This document shows, piece after piece, positions 17,500 to 26,286 of a DNA stretch of 64,000 nt. The notes under the pieces are model-generated. The model did not search any database. It was given only the letters and a program-made list of their open reading frames with translations, and had not been told where the DNA came from. The stretch is from Acidobacteriaceae bacterium (GTDB taxonomy: Bacteria > Acidobacteriota > Terriglobia > Bryobacterales > Bryobacteraceae): the NCBI GenBank assembly GCA_019240475.1, contig JAFAYI010000025.1, positions 1-64,000 of the forward strand, given 5' to 3'. Position numbers and translations under genes: made by a program. Every line of letters begins with the position of its first letter. Within the stretch, counting starts at the first letter, position 1.

Positions 17500-20085
17500 A
17501 TGCGTCTTGCCTGTTCCGGCCTGTTCTCCGCGATAGAGAACGCTGTCGTTGTTACACCCTCCCCGTTGCTTGCCGCGGTCGCGGCGGAGCAGGCGGCTGC
17601 GCGCCAGATGGCGCAGGGACGCGAGAGCTGGCAACGCATGCCGGTGTACAGCGTGGATGCGTGGCTTGCGGCATGCTGGCAACAGGCGCGCTATGCAGCC
17701 GAAGTTGGCGTGCTGCTTTCGCCGGCGCAAGAGCAGGCGCTGTGGCATGGCATCGTGGAACAAGAGCATCCGCATTTGTTCGATACGAATGCAGCGGCGC
17801 GCTTGGCGAGACGCGCGGCGAGGCTCGCGGCGGAGTGGCGCATTCCCATCGACGGAGAACTCTGGGGCGAGCAGGAAGACGCCAGGCAGTTCCAAATCTG
17901 GCATGGGCGCTTTCGAAGCGCATGCCGCGAACAGGGCTGGATCACGCGCGCGGATTTGTGGCGGCTCGTGCCGCGCTGGATCGAAGACGGCGCATGCCGG
18001 CGCGAGGAGACCATTTTCGCGGCGTTTGAAACAAGGAGTCCGGCTTTCGAGAAGATCAGGCGGGCGATAGGGGGCGCTGTTCTGGATACGGACGGCTGGG
18101 GGCAACGCGCGCAAGCGCGGCCGGCGAAGCATTTCGATACTTTTGCGGACGAGATTGAATATGCGGCTCGTTGGGCGCGTGCGGCTTTTGAGCAGAAACC
18201 CGCGCACTCCATAGCTGTGTTTGTGCCAGACCTCTCCGCGAATCGATCCTGCGTGCAGCGCCTTTTCGAGAATGTTCTTTATCCGGCGCGAGTGTTGTCG
18301 AATCGCGGAGCGGAGAACAGCGTCTTTCATATTGCGGCTGCGCCGTTGGGCGAGCATCCGATTGTGGTGAATGCGCTGCTGTCATTGGAGCTGGCGCGCC
18401 CGCGAATTCATCATGCGGATGCGGAAGCGATTCTGCGATCGCCCTTCATCGCAGGCGCCGGGGCCGAGCGCAGCGCCCGCGCGCGGGCCGATCTGGAGTT
18501 GCGAAAGAGGCGCGACCTGGATGTCACCCTCGACGATCTGGATTTGGTTTCCGGAAAGTGTCCGCTCCTTGCGCGCGCATGGGCGGCCGTTCGGCGCGTA
18601 AAGCGCAAGATGCCGAAGCAAGCCGAACTGCCGGTGTGGAGCGAATTCTTTGCAGATCTCTTGAAAGCCGTGGGCTGGCCGGGCGACGCGGCGCTCTCGG
18701 CGCCCGAACAAGAGGCGGTCGAGCAGTGGAACGAGGCGCTTTCCCGGCTGGCGGCGCTGGGACTGGTTACCGGGCGCGAGCCTTATGACGGCGCATTGGC
18801 GCATCTCCGCCGGCTCCTTACGGCGTCCGGCCCGGAGCAGGGCGATTGGCTCTCGCCGATTCAGATTTTGGATGCGGCGAGCGCGGAGGCGCTCCGCTTC
18901 GACCGTGCTTTGGTTACAGGCATGTCGGACGAGATGTGGCCGCCGCTCAACGAGCTGTCGCCGCTGATCCCGCTGCGCCTGCTGCGCTCGCACGACGTTC
19001 CGGGCAGCACGCCGCAAAGCCTCGGCGCGATTCGCGAGCGGATGGCGAGAAACCTGTTTGAATGCGCCCCCGGCGTGGCGGCCACGTATTCCGGACGGCT
19101 GTCGCCCATGGCGGCGCGCTGGACGAAGCCGGGCGGCGGCGAGGACCGCGCTTGGCGGGGGAAGCTGGCGCGCAGGTCTTTTCCCCCGGCGCCTCTCGAC
19201 GAGCGACAGGACACGAATGCGCCCGCATACGCGGCGCGGGATGTTGCGCGGGGCGGTACTGGATTAATTCGCGCGCAGTCGCTCTGCCCGTTTCGCGCGT
19301 TTGCCGAATACCGGTTGCAGGCCAAGACGCCCGAAGACGCGTGTTTCGGCTTCGATGCGCGGGACCGCGGCGGATTCGTACATCGCGCTCTGCAACTGGT
19401 GTGGCAGCGGTTGCGTAACTCGCAGGAGCTGCGCGCGATGCCGGAAGCGGAGCTGCGCGTCCTGGTCCAAGAGGCGGTTTTCGAGGCGGTAGCCGACGAT
19501 CAGTCGAGTCCGCTACATCATCTGGCGAGCGCGGCCGAACGCGAAAGGCTGGAAGAGTTGATTCTCGATTGGCTACGGGTCGAGCGCGGGCGCAAACAGG
19601 CATTCACTGTCGAGACCGTGGAGCAGGACCGCTACTACGAAATGGCAGGGCTGCGGCTGAAGCTCCGCGTGGATCGCATCGACCGGCTTGCGAACGGCCG
19701 GGTTCTGTTGATCGATTACAAGAGCGGCAAGCAGAGCCGCAATAAGCTGAACTGCCCGCGGCCGCCCGAGCCGCAGCTTCTGGTGTACGCGTCGGCGATG
19801 GAAGACGAAGTGGACGGCGTGTTTTTCGGCGAGCTGAAGCCCCGTGAGCCCCGCGCCGTGGGGTATTCGCGCGAGAAGCATTTCGAGGGCATGAGCGTGA
19901 CGGCGATGAAGGCCGGCTGGAACACTTTCTTGCAGAACGCCGAGGCGGAGGTCGCGAAGCTGGCGAGCGAGTTCGTCAGCGGATACGCGGCCGTGCAGCC
20001 GCTGGCAGGCGCGTGCCAATACTGCCGCGTTCGGCCGCTTTGCCGCGTGAACGAACAGCACGGCGGCGAACAGGAGCAGGAGTGA
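17500..20085 (+). CDS. AddB-like PD-(D/E)XK nuclease, DNA repair
   Basis: This large protein matches the AddB-type partner of a helicase-nuclease that resects double-strand breaks for RecA. The N-terminal part is an inactivated helicase-like region; the C-terminal part holds a PD-(D/E)XK nuclease with GGFVHRALQLVW and LRVDRIDRLANGRVLLIDYKSG. Cysteines in QSLCPF and ACQYCRVRPLCRV (Cys-x2-Cys-x5-Cys) reproduce the iron-sulfur clamp of AddB. It fits the protein type usually named 'probable DNA repair protein' beside an AddA homologue. A GTG at 17467 is possible but only two bases from the divergent gene's ATG; the ATG at 17500 is preferred, with TATACT at 17489-17494 just upstream, which may mean a leaderless mRNA. 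Confidence 0.82.
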   Translation: MRLACSGLFSAIENAVVVTPSPLLAAVAAEQAAARQMAQGRESWQRMPVYSVDAWLAACWQQARYAAEVGVLLSPAQEQALWHGIVEQEHPHLFDTNAAARLARRAARLAAEWRIPIDGELWGEQEDARQFQIWHGRFRSACREQGWITRADLWRLVPRWIEDGACRREETIFAAFETRSPAFEKIRRAIGGAVLDTDGWGQRAQARPAKHFDTFADEIEYAARWARAAFEQKPAHSIAVFVPDLSANRSCVQRLFENVLYPARVLSNRGAENSVFHIAAAPLGEHPIVVNALLSLELARPRIHHADAEAILRSPFIAGAGAERSARARADLELRKRRDLDVTLDDLDLVSGKCPLLARAWAAVRRVKRKMPKQAELPVWSEFFADLLKAVGWPGDAALSAPEQEAVEQWNEALSRLAALGLVTGREPYDGALAHLRRLLTASGPEQGDWLSPIQILDAASAEALRFDRALVTGMSDEMWPPLNELSPLIPLRLLRSHDVPGSTPQSLGAIRERMARNLFECAPGVAATYSGRLSPMAARWTKPGGGEDRAWRGKLARRSFPPAPLDERQDTNAPAYAARDVARGGTGLIRAQSLCPFRAFAEYRLQAKTPEDACFGFDARDRGGFVHRALQLVWQRLRNSQELRAMPEAELRVLVQEAVFEAVADDQSSPLHHLASAAERERLEELILDWLRVERGRKQAFTVETVEQDRYYEMAGLRLKLRVDRIDRLANGRVLLIDYKSGKQSRNKLNCPRPPEPQLLVYASAMEDEVDGVFFGELKPREPRAVGYSREKHFEGMSVTAMKAGWNTFLQNAEAEVAKLASEFVSGYAAVQPLAGACQYCRVRPLCRVNEQHGGEQEQE

Positions 20086-22991
20086 CGGCGGATTCAGGCC
20101 ATCGCGAACGGGCGCTCGACGCGCGGCGGTCTTTCATCGTGGAGGCGCCGGCTGGATCGGGCAAGACCGGCCTGCTGGTGCAACGGTATCTGCGGCTGTT
20201 GAGCGGCGTGGAGCGGCCCGAATCCATTGTGGCCATGACGTTCACGCGCAAAGCGGCGGCCGAGATGAAGGAACGGATCTACGCGGCGCTGTCCGAAGCG
20301 GCGGAGAATCGGTCGTGCGAAGGCGAATACAAACAGCGCACGCGGGAGCTGGCCGCGGCGGCGCTGGAGCGCGACCGGAAGCTCGCTTGGAATCTGCTGG
20401 CGGATTCGAGCCGGCTGCAGATTCAGACCATCGATTCGCTATGCGCCATGCTGACGCGGCAGATGCCCGTGGTTTCGGAGTTCGGCGGCATCGGAAGGGT
20501 GGTTGAGAATGCGGGCGAGCTGTACCGCCTCGCGGCGCGGCGGACGCTGCGCAAGCTGACCGAGACGACGCTGGAGAACGCCGAGTTGTTTTGCCGCATC
20601 TCGCTGCATTTCGATAACGATATCGCGCGCCTGGAGCGGCAGGTTGCGCGCATGCTGGAGCAGCGGGACCAATGGCGCCTGCTTGCGATGGAGCAAGACT
20701 CGCAATTGACTGGCGATTTCTGCCGTTTGCTGACGGAAGCGCACGAGGCTCTTCGCATTGTGTTTAGGGAACGCTCCTCGGTAGACTTCACCGAAGTGAC
20801 GCGCGCTGCGATCAAAGCGCTGGGCGCTCCCGAGCAGCCAAGCGACTTGCTGTACTGGCTCGACTACCGCATCGAGCATCTGCTGGTGGATGAATTTCAA
20901 GACACATCCAGGGCGCAGTACGACTTAGTGGAGGCGTTGACGGAGCAGTGGTCGGAAGGAGACGGCCATACGCTGTTTGTGGTCGGCGACCCGATGCAGA
21001 GCATTTATGGGTTTCGCGAAGCGGATGTATCGCTCTTTTTAAAGTGCTGGGAGGACGAGCGCCTGGGAGCGGTTCGGCTGCAGCGGGTGCGCCTCACGAC
21101 GAATTTTCGCTCTACGCCCGAGATCGTGCAATGGATCACCTCAACGTTTGCGCCGGTCATGGCCGAAGACAAGGTCGGCGAGAGCGCCGTTGCGCTGCGG
21201 CCGGCGCAAGCGCACCGCGAGGCGAGCGCGGCGGCGCCGCTGTTAATTCCACTTATCGGCGATGAAGGCGAGCAAGAAGCCCGCCACATTGTAACCATTC
21301 TGGAATCGGCTTCAAGGGATGAGTCCGCGGCGATTCTGGTTCGCAGCCGGTCGCACATTCGGGAGATTCTGCCCGCGCTGCGCCGCGCGGGCATTGCCTA
21401 TGAAGCGATCGAGATCGATGTGCTGGAGCAGGAGCAGCACGTTCTGGATCTGATTTCGCTGACGCGCGCCCTGGTGCATGTGGGGGATCGGATCGCATGG
21501 CTGGCGTGTTTGCGCGCGCCCTGGTGCGGGCTGACGCTTGAGGATTTATCGGCGCTTGCCGAATGCGAGCCGGAGCGGATGGTGCTCGATCTGCTTTCCG
21601 ACGCGGAACGCATTGCGGCGCTAACGCCGGATGGGCGGGGCAGAGCGCTCAGCGCGCAGAAGGTTTTGTCCGCGGCGGTCGAACTGGTGGGCCGCATGCC
21701 GCTGCGTGATTTGGTGGAACAGACCTGGATTGCGCTCGGTGGGCCGGCGGCGTTAAGCGAGGCCAACCAGCATGAAGACGCGCAAACGTTTTTGAATCTG
21801 GTGGCGGAGTTCGACCAAGGCGGAGTGATTCGGGATTTCAGCTTGCTCGAAGAACGGCTGGAGATGCTTTACGCGCAGCCGAGCGCCGGGGCGGCGCGTG
21901 TGCAGGTGATGACGATTCACCAGGCGAAGGGCCTGGAGTTCGACACCGTGATTATTCCGCAATTGGCCAAAGGCGCGCGAAGTTCCGAACGCGAGTTGCT
22001 GGTTTGGGATCAAGGGCCGGAGGGTTTGACGATCGCCGCGCAGCCCAGGCAGGGCTCCGAAGACGCTGCTTACGACCGGATAACGGAGTTGATCAAGAAG
22101 AAAGAAGAGCACGAGATGGCGCGGCTCTTTTATGTTGGCTGCACGCGGGCCATCAATCGGCTCTACCTGCTAGGCGGAGTGAAATTGAACAAGAGCCGCA
22201 CGGGCTTCAATAAGGCGTCGAAGGGGACGTTTCTGCATTTGATATGGGACACGGCGCTGCCGTTGTTTGCCGAAGAATTCAATCGGCGGGCTCCCGCGCA
22301 AGGAACCCTGTTTGAGGCGGAGGGGCAGCAGGCAACGGTTCTGCGGCGGCTGCCGGCCACGTGGCGGGCGCCGGCTCTTTCTGCTTCGGTGACATGGCAG
22401 GCGCCGTACCGGCGGGCGGCTGCATCGGCGCGCAGGATTACTTACGAGTGGGTGAGCGATACCGCGCGGCACGCGGGAACGGTCGTGCACGAATTCCTGA
22501 AGCGGGCGGCAAGCGAGCGCCTGGACGTTTCGGAGGCGCTGGTGAGATCGGAGCTGCTGCGGCTGGGCGTAGCGAAAGCGGAGGAGCCGAAGGCGACGGC
22601 GGAGGTGATGCGAGCGTTGCATAATACCCAAGCGAGCGAGCGGGGCCGGTGGATTCTTCATCCGCATGCGCAGGCGCGATCGGAATGGGCGATTGCGGGG
22701 CGCATTCGGGATCAACTGATTTCGGGCGCCATGGACCGCGTGTTTCGCGACGAAGGCGGCCGGTTGTGGATCATCGATTTCAAGACCAGCGCGCACGAGG
22801 GCGGGCGGCTGGAAGCATTTCTGGACGAAGAGCAGAGGCGGTACCGGGCGCAGCTCGACAATTATGCGGCGCTGCTTGCGCGAATGGAGAGAGGCCCGAT
22901 CTGGCTCGGGCTGTACTTTCCATTGCTGGATGGTTGGCGCGAATGGGAGTTCGAAGCCGCGCGGGAAATGGCTGCCTACACTGAAAGCTGA
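20082..22991 (+). CDS. AddA-like UvrD/Rep helicase-nuclease
   Basis: An SF1 helicase of 969 residues carrying the motor of an AddAB-like recombination enzyme. Walker A is EAPAGSGKT (Lys28), Walker B LLVDEFQDT, then GDPMQSIYGFREAD, TNFRSTPEI, VMTIHQAKGLEFDTV and ARLFYVGCTRA. A C-terminal PD-(D/E)XK nuclease follows, with TVVHEFLK, GAMDRVFRD, LWIIDFKTS and QLDNYA. An open frame extends 69 bases upstream inside the AddB-like gene, but the GTG at 20082 sits in a GTGA overlap with that gene's stop and has AGGAG upstream, so it is the start. The overlap indicates translational coupling. Confidence 0.88.
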   Translation: MTADSGHRERALDARRSFIVEAPAGSGKTGLLVQRYLRLLSGVERPESIVAMTFTRKAAAEMKERIYAALSEAAENRSCEGEYKQRTRELAAAALERDRKLAWNLLADSSRLQIQTIDSLCAMLTRQMPVVSEFGGIGRVVENAGELYRLAARRTLRKLTETTLENAELFCRISLHFDNDIARLERQVARMLEQRDQWRLLAMEQDSQLTGDFCRLLTEAHEALRIVFRERSSVDFTEVTRAAIKALGAPEQPSDLLYWLDYRIEHLLVDEFQDTSRAQYDLVEALTEQWSEGDGHTLFVVGDPMQSIYGFREADVSLFLKCWEDERLGAVRLQRVRLTTNFRSTPEIVQWITSTFAPVMAEDKVGESAVALRPAQAHREASAAAPLLIPLIGDEGEQEARHIVTILESASRDESAAILVRSRSHIREILPALRRAGIAYEAIEIDVLEQEQHVLDLISLTRALVHVGDRIAWLACLRAPWCGLTLEDLSALAECEPERMVLDLLSDAERIAALTPDGRGRALSAQKVLSAAVELVGRMPLRDLVEQTWIALGGPAALSEANQHEDAQTFLNLVAEFDQGGVIRDFSLLEERLEMLYAQPSAGAARVQVMTIHQAKGLEFDTVIIPQLAKGARSSERELLVWDQGPEGLTIAAQPRQGSEDAAYDRITELIKKKEEHEMARLFYVGCTRAINRLYLLGGVKLNKSRTGFNKASKGTFLHLIWDTALPLFAEEFNRRAPAQGTLFEAEGQQATVLRRLPATWRAPALSASVTWQAPYRRAAASARRITYEWVSDTARHAGTVVHEFLKRAASERLDVSEALVRSELLRLGVAKAEEPKATAEVMRALHNTQASERGRWILHPHAQARSEWAIAGRIRDQLISGAMDRVFRDEGGRLWIIDFKTSAHEGGRLEAFLDEEQRRYRAQLDNYAALLARMERGPIWLGLYFPLLDGWREWEFEAAREMAAYTES

Positions 22992-24025
22992 TGGCGACCA
23001 AACTGACGGCCAACGTGAAGGCAGGCGGCTGCGCGTCGAAGCTGAGCCCGAGGATTCTGGATCGAGCGTTGAAGAGCGTTCCACGCGTATCGAACGAGAA
23101 AGTGCTGGTGGGCTACGACACGGCCGACGACGCGGGCGTTTACGATTTGACCGAGCCCGGCGGCAGGCCGCTCGCGATGGTGCAGACGGTGGATTTTTTC
23201 ACGCCGATTGTGGACGATCCCTACACCTTCGGCGGGGTCGCGGCCGCTAACGCCTTAAGCGATATCTACGCCATGGGAGGGCGGCCGGTAAGCGCGCTCT
23301 CGCTGGTGGTGTTTCCGGCCAAGGGCGATGTCGCGGATCTGGAGTCGATTCTCCGCGGAGGCGCGGACAAGATTCACGAGGCCGGTTGCGTCATCCTGGG
23401 CGGCCACAGCATCTCGGACGACGAGGTGAAGTTCGGCTACGCGGTCACCGGCTTGATCGATCCGCGGCGCATTCTGACAAATGCGGGCGCGCGCGCGGGC
23501 GATGTACTGGTTTTTACCAAACGAATCGGCACGGGAGTAGTTTCGACGGCGCTGAAGAAAGGCATGGCGGCGGAAGCCGATGTGCAGGCCTCGATTGACC
23601 AGATGCTGACGCTCAATCGCGAGATCTGCGACGCCATTCTGCCATTCGAAATCCACGGTTGCACGGACGTGACCGGCTTCGGTCTGTTGGGGCATGCGCG
23701 GGAGATGGCGCTGGCAAGCGGAGTAACGCTTGAAATTTCGGCGAGCGCGGTGCGCTTCCTGCCGGGCGCCATTGAATATTCGAGAGCCGGCGCGCGCTCC
23801 GGGGGGTTGAATAATAATCGAGAGTTTGTCGAGAGCTGTGTCCGAATGGCGCAGGATATCCCGCCGGAGATTGAAGCGCTGCTCTACGACCCGCAGACCT
23901 CCGGAGGATTGCTGTTGTCCTTAGGCGAAGAATACGCGAAGAAGCTGCTGGAGCAGAGGCCGGAAGCGTATGTGATCGGCAGGGTGCGAGAATACGAAAC
24001 GAAGCCAATCGAGGTGTTGACCTGA
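22991..24025 (+). CDS. selD: Selenide, water dikinase (selenophosphate synthase)
   Basis: SelD makes selenophosphate from selenide and ATP, the selenium donor for selenocysteine and selenouridine. The catalytic motif AGGCASKL is present with Cys14 and Lys17, equivalent to Cys17/Lys20 of E. coli, so this is the cysteine form. The GYDTADDAGVY and TVDFFTPIVDDPY segments bind ATP/metal, and DVTGFGLLGHA and DPQTSGGLL are typical. The ATG overlaps the addA-like stop by one base. No selA, selB, selC or ybbB is in the window, and I saw no in-frame TGA selenocysteine codon here. Confidence 0.93.
   Translation: MATKLTANVKAGGCASKLSPRILDRALKSVPRVSNEKVLVGYDTADDAGVYDLTEPGGRPLAMVQTVDFFTPIVDDPYTFGGVAAANALSDIYAMGGRPVSALSLVVFPAKGDVADLESILRGGADKIHEAGCVILGGHSISDDEVKFGYAVTGLIDPRRILTNAGARAGDVLVFTKRIGTGVVSTALKKGMAAEADVQASIDQMLTLNREICDAILPFEIHGCTDVTGFGLLGHAREMALASGVTLEISASAVRFLPGAIEYSRAGARSGGLNNNREFVESCVRMAQDIPPEIEALLYDPQTSGGLLLSLGEEYAKKLLEQRPEAYVIGRVREYETKPIEVLT
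24011..24016 (+). promoter_or_regulatory. Shine-Dalgarno site that fixes a CTG start for pyrF
   Basis: GAGGTG ends five bases before the CTG at 24022, which overlaps the selD stop as CTGA. No ATG, GTG or TTG is available in the pyrF frame near this point, so this site decides the start. Confidence 0.55.
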
Positions 24026-24729
24026 ATTACGAAACGAACCCAATCATAATCGCGCTGGATTTCGACAACGCGGCGGCAGCGCTGGAGTTGGTGGAGCTGT
24101 TGGGGCCCGGGGCGGATTTCTATAAGGTCGGCTTCGAATTGTACGCGGCGGGCGGGATGGAGTTGGTTGCACGATTGGCTTCGTTTCGCAAGAGAGTCTT
24201 TCTGGACCTGAAACTCTACGACATCGGCGAAACGGTCAAACGCGCCACGCGGAAGATTTGCGAATCGAATGCGGTCACGTTTCTGACGGTGCACGGAAGC
24301 CGGAGCATCATGCAGGCGGCGGCAGAAGGAAGAGGCGATAGCCGGGTAAAGCTGTTGGGCGTGACGGTGCTGACTAGCTTCGATGAAGAGGACCTGCGGG
24401 ATTTGGGCTATCCGGTTCCGGTCCCGGAGTTGGTGGAACTGAGAGTGAAGAAAGCGGCGGAGAGCGGGATAGATGGCGTGGTCTGCTCGGCGCGCGAGGT
24501 CAAGCGAGTGCGCGAGATTGCGGGAGCCGAGATGATTCTGGTGACGCCGGGTGTTCGTTCGGCAGGCGCGGCGAGTGGCGATCAGAAGCGTGTCGCTACC
24601 CCTGCCGAAGCAATCCAGAACGGGTCCAATTACCTGGTGATTGGACGAGAGGTGACGCGGGCGCGTGATCCGCGCGCCGCGTTTGAAGAGATTGCTACTT
24701 CAATACGTCAAGAATCGCTTGCCCGTTAG
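24022..24729 (+). CDS. pyrF: Orotidine 5'-phosphate decarboxylase
   Basis: Converts OMP to UMP, the last step of pyrimidine synthesis. The family motifs are complete only if translation begins at 24022: NPIIIALDFDNAAAA carries the first substrate-contact Asp. DFYKVGFELY, the catalytic VFLDLKLYDIG, LLGVTVLTSF, VTPGVR and NYLVIGREVTRA follow. The nearest conventional start (TTG, 24088) would remove the essential N-terminal strand. The start is therefore inferred to be CTG in a CTGA overlap with the selD stop, giving 235 residues, the normal length. Its 3' end overlaps the convergent sedolisin gene by 35 bases. Confidence 0.88.
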   Translation: MNYETNPIIIALDFDNAAAALELVELLGPGADFYKVGFELYAAGGMELVARLASFRKRVFLDLKLYDIGETVKRATRKICESNAVTFLTVHGSRSIMQAAAEGRGDSRVKLLGVTVLTSFDEEDLRDLGYPVPVPELVELRVKKAAESGIDGVVCSAREVKRVREIAGAEMILVTPGVRSAGAASGDQKRVATPAEAIQNGSNYLVIGREVTRARDPRAAFEEIATSIRQESLAR

Positions 24730-26224
24730 GCGAGCCTAGACCGGTGCAGGGATCCCAACCGGCAGCCGCTTTATAAGCGCCATTGTTGCCGGATGTGATA
24801 TCCCGCAGGGCCTTTTGCCGGGTCAGAGTTCCGTATAAAGAAGGATGGAACCAGCCCAGGTTTTTTCCGAGCTGCTGGTTCAGAAGCGCGATAAGACCGG
24901 CCCAGAGAGGCGCGACAGCGCTTGTGCCGCCGACGACTCCTTGTTGGCCATCGACGAGGATCGTGTAGCCGGTGTCGGGATCGGCAACCCCCGCCACATC
25001 CGGGACGCCGCGACCGTCGGGGTTGACGGTGCCTGTGGGTTTCGGCACGTCGATAGCAGCCTGGTACTTGGGCTTAGAGAAGTGGGAGCTGACGCCGCCG
25101 CCAGTAGCGCCGCCGTTCGCGCCATCGTTCCAAACCGTTTCGGATTTGATTTTGCCGTTCGAACCCACTAGCCTGGTGCCGCCACAGGCGAGCGCCCAGG
25201 GACTGGAAGCGGGGAAATCCACGTGGACTCCTCCATCGGTTTCTCCATCGGAGGAGCCGTTATCGCCTGAGGCGACGCACACCGAGATGCCGAGCAGAGC
25301 CGCATCGTGTAGGGCCGCATTGAAGGCATTCATGGCCTGCGGAGTCCATTCGCTTTCAGCGCTGCCCCAGCTAATGGAAATGACCGAAGGCTTGCGCACG
25401 GTGTCATGAATCGCTGCATTGATCGCGTCGAGGAAACCCTGGTCGGTGTTGGGTCCGAAGTAAACGGCAATGTTCGCTCCGGGAGCGACGCCGCCGGCCA
25501 CTTCGATATCGAGGACGACTTCGCCATCGGGGCCGTCGGGATCGCCGGTGGGGGCATTGGAGGCGCCATCAACCGAAACGGCGCTGACGGAGACGTTATT
25601 TATGCCAAGCTGCTGCCAATAGGTTTGGAGATCGGAATCCGCAAACCCGCCGCCGAGTTCGATTAAAGCAATGGTTTGGCCTTCGCCGGTACTGGGCGGA
25701 AAATTATACAGTTGCGCCACTTGCGGCGGAGTATAGGAAGTGGATTGAGAGGCACGCGGCCGGAACGTGTGGCGGGTGGCCGCCGCGGGGCGCTGGTCGA
25801 AGCCGAGAACGGCAACGACGCGGCCGTCCAGGGATGCCGGAATATGCAAAGATCCTTGCCGCGAGCGGAAGATTTTTTCGCCCAGGCGGCGCAGTTCGAC
25901 ATCCGCGAGGAACGCGTTGGCGAGATCGCCGAGCCAACCGCTGACGATGACCGAACGGGCCGCCTCATCGATGGAGACGATGGACCAATGATGCGCGTCA
26001 ACGAAGTCCTGGACAACCTGAAGGTCGGCCGGGTCCGCGCCGTGACGGCCGGCCAATTCGCAATGCGACAAGTGGCGGCCGAGGGAATCCGGGTCGGGCG
26101 CGGCGCCGCGCCGCCGCAGGATTAAAGTAAGTTGAACGATTTCGTCGGGAGCAGGAGGGCCGGCGGGCAAAGAACCGATGGGATGCTCGCGCAGGCTGCC
26201 CTGCAAGGGGACATGAGAAGACAT
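24695..26224 (-). CDS. S53 family (sedolisin/kumamolisin) acid serine peptidase
   Basis: Sedolisins are acid-active endopeptidases made as pro-enzymes. The pro-domain (about 1-165) includes LSHCELAGRHGADPAD and is followed by the subtilisin-like catalytic domain. The triad is visible: Glu235 and Asp239 in GEVVLDIEVAG, and Ser435 in GGTSAVAPLW; the oxyanion Asp321 is in ASGDNGSSDG. The calcium site residues DITSGNNG and GWDPCTGLGSP lie at the C-terminus. There is no clear signal peptide, as in several bacterial kumamolisins. An ATG nine codons upstream (26251) is possible, but AGGAG is correctly placed only for the ATG at 26224. It probably digests external protein in acid soil; that is inference. 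Confidence 0.92.
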   Translation of the reverse strand: MSSHVPLQGSLREHPIGSLPAGPPAPDEIVQLTLILRRRGAAPDPDSLGRHLSHCELAGRHGADPADLQVVQDFVDAHHWSIVSIDEAARSVIVSGWLGDLANAFLADVELRRLGEKIFRSRQGSLHIPASLDGRVVAVLGFDQRPAAATRHTFRPRASQSTSYTPPQVAQLYNFPPSTGEGQTIALIELGGGFADSDLQTYWQQLGINNVSVSAVSVDGASNAPTGDPDGPDGEVVLDIEVAGGVAPGANIAVYFGPNTDQGFLDAINAAIHDTVRKPSVISISWGSAESEWTPQAMNAFNAALHDAALLGISVCVASGDNGSSDGETDGGVHVDFPASSPWALACGGTRLVGSNGKIKSETVWNDGANGGATGGGVSSHFSKPKYQAAIDVPKPTGTVNPDGRGVPDVAGVADPDTGYTILVDGQQGVVGGTSAVAPLWAGLIALLNQQLGKNLGWFHPSLYGTLTRQKALRDITSGNNGAYKAAAGWDPCTGLGSPNGQAILDVLK

Positions 26225-26286
26225 AATAAGGCTCACTCCTGGCGGGAGCATAGAGGAAGCGATGGCGGGAACAGGTAAGGTGAAGG

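Noticed and set aside
22991..24025. Selenocysteine at the SelD active site
   Set aside because: The codon at position 14 encodes cysteine, and no in-frame TGA is present.
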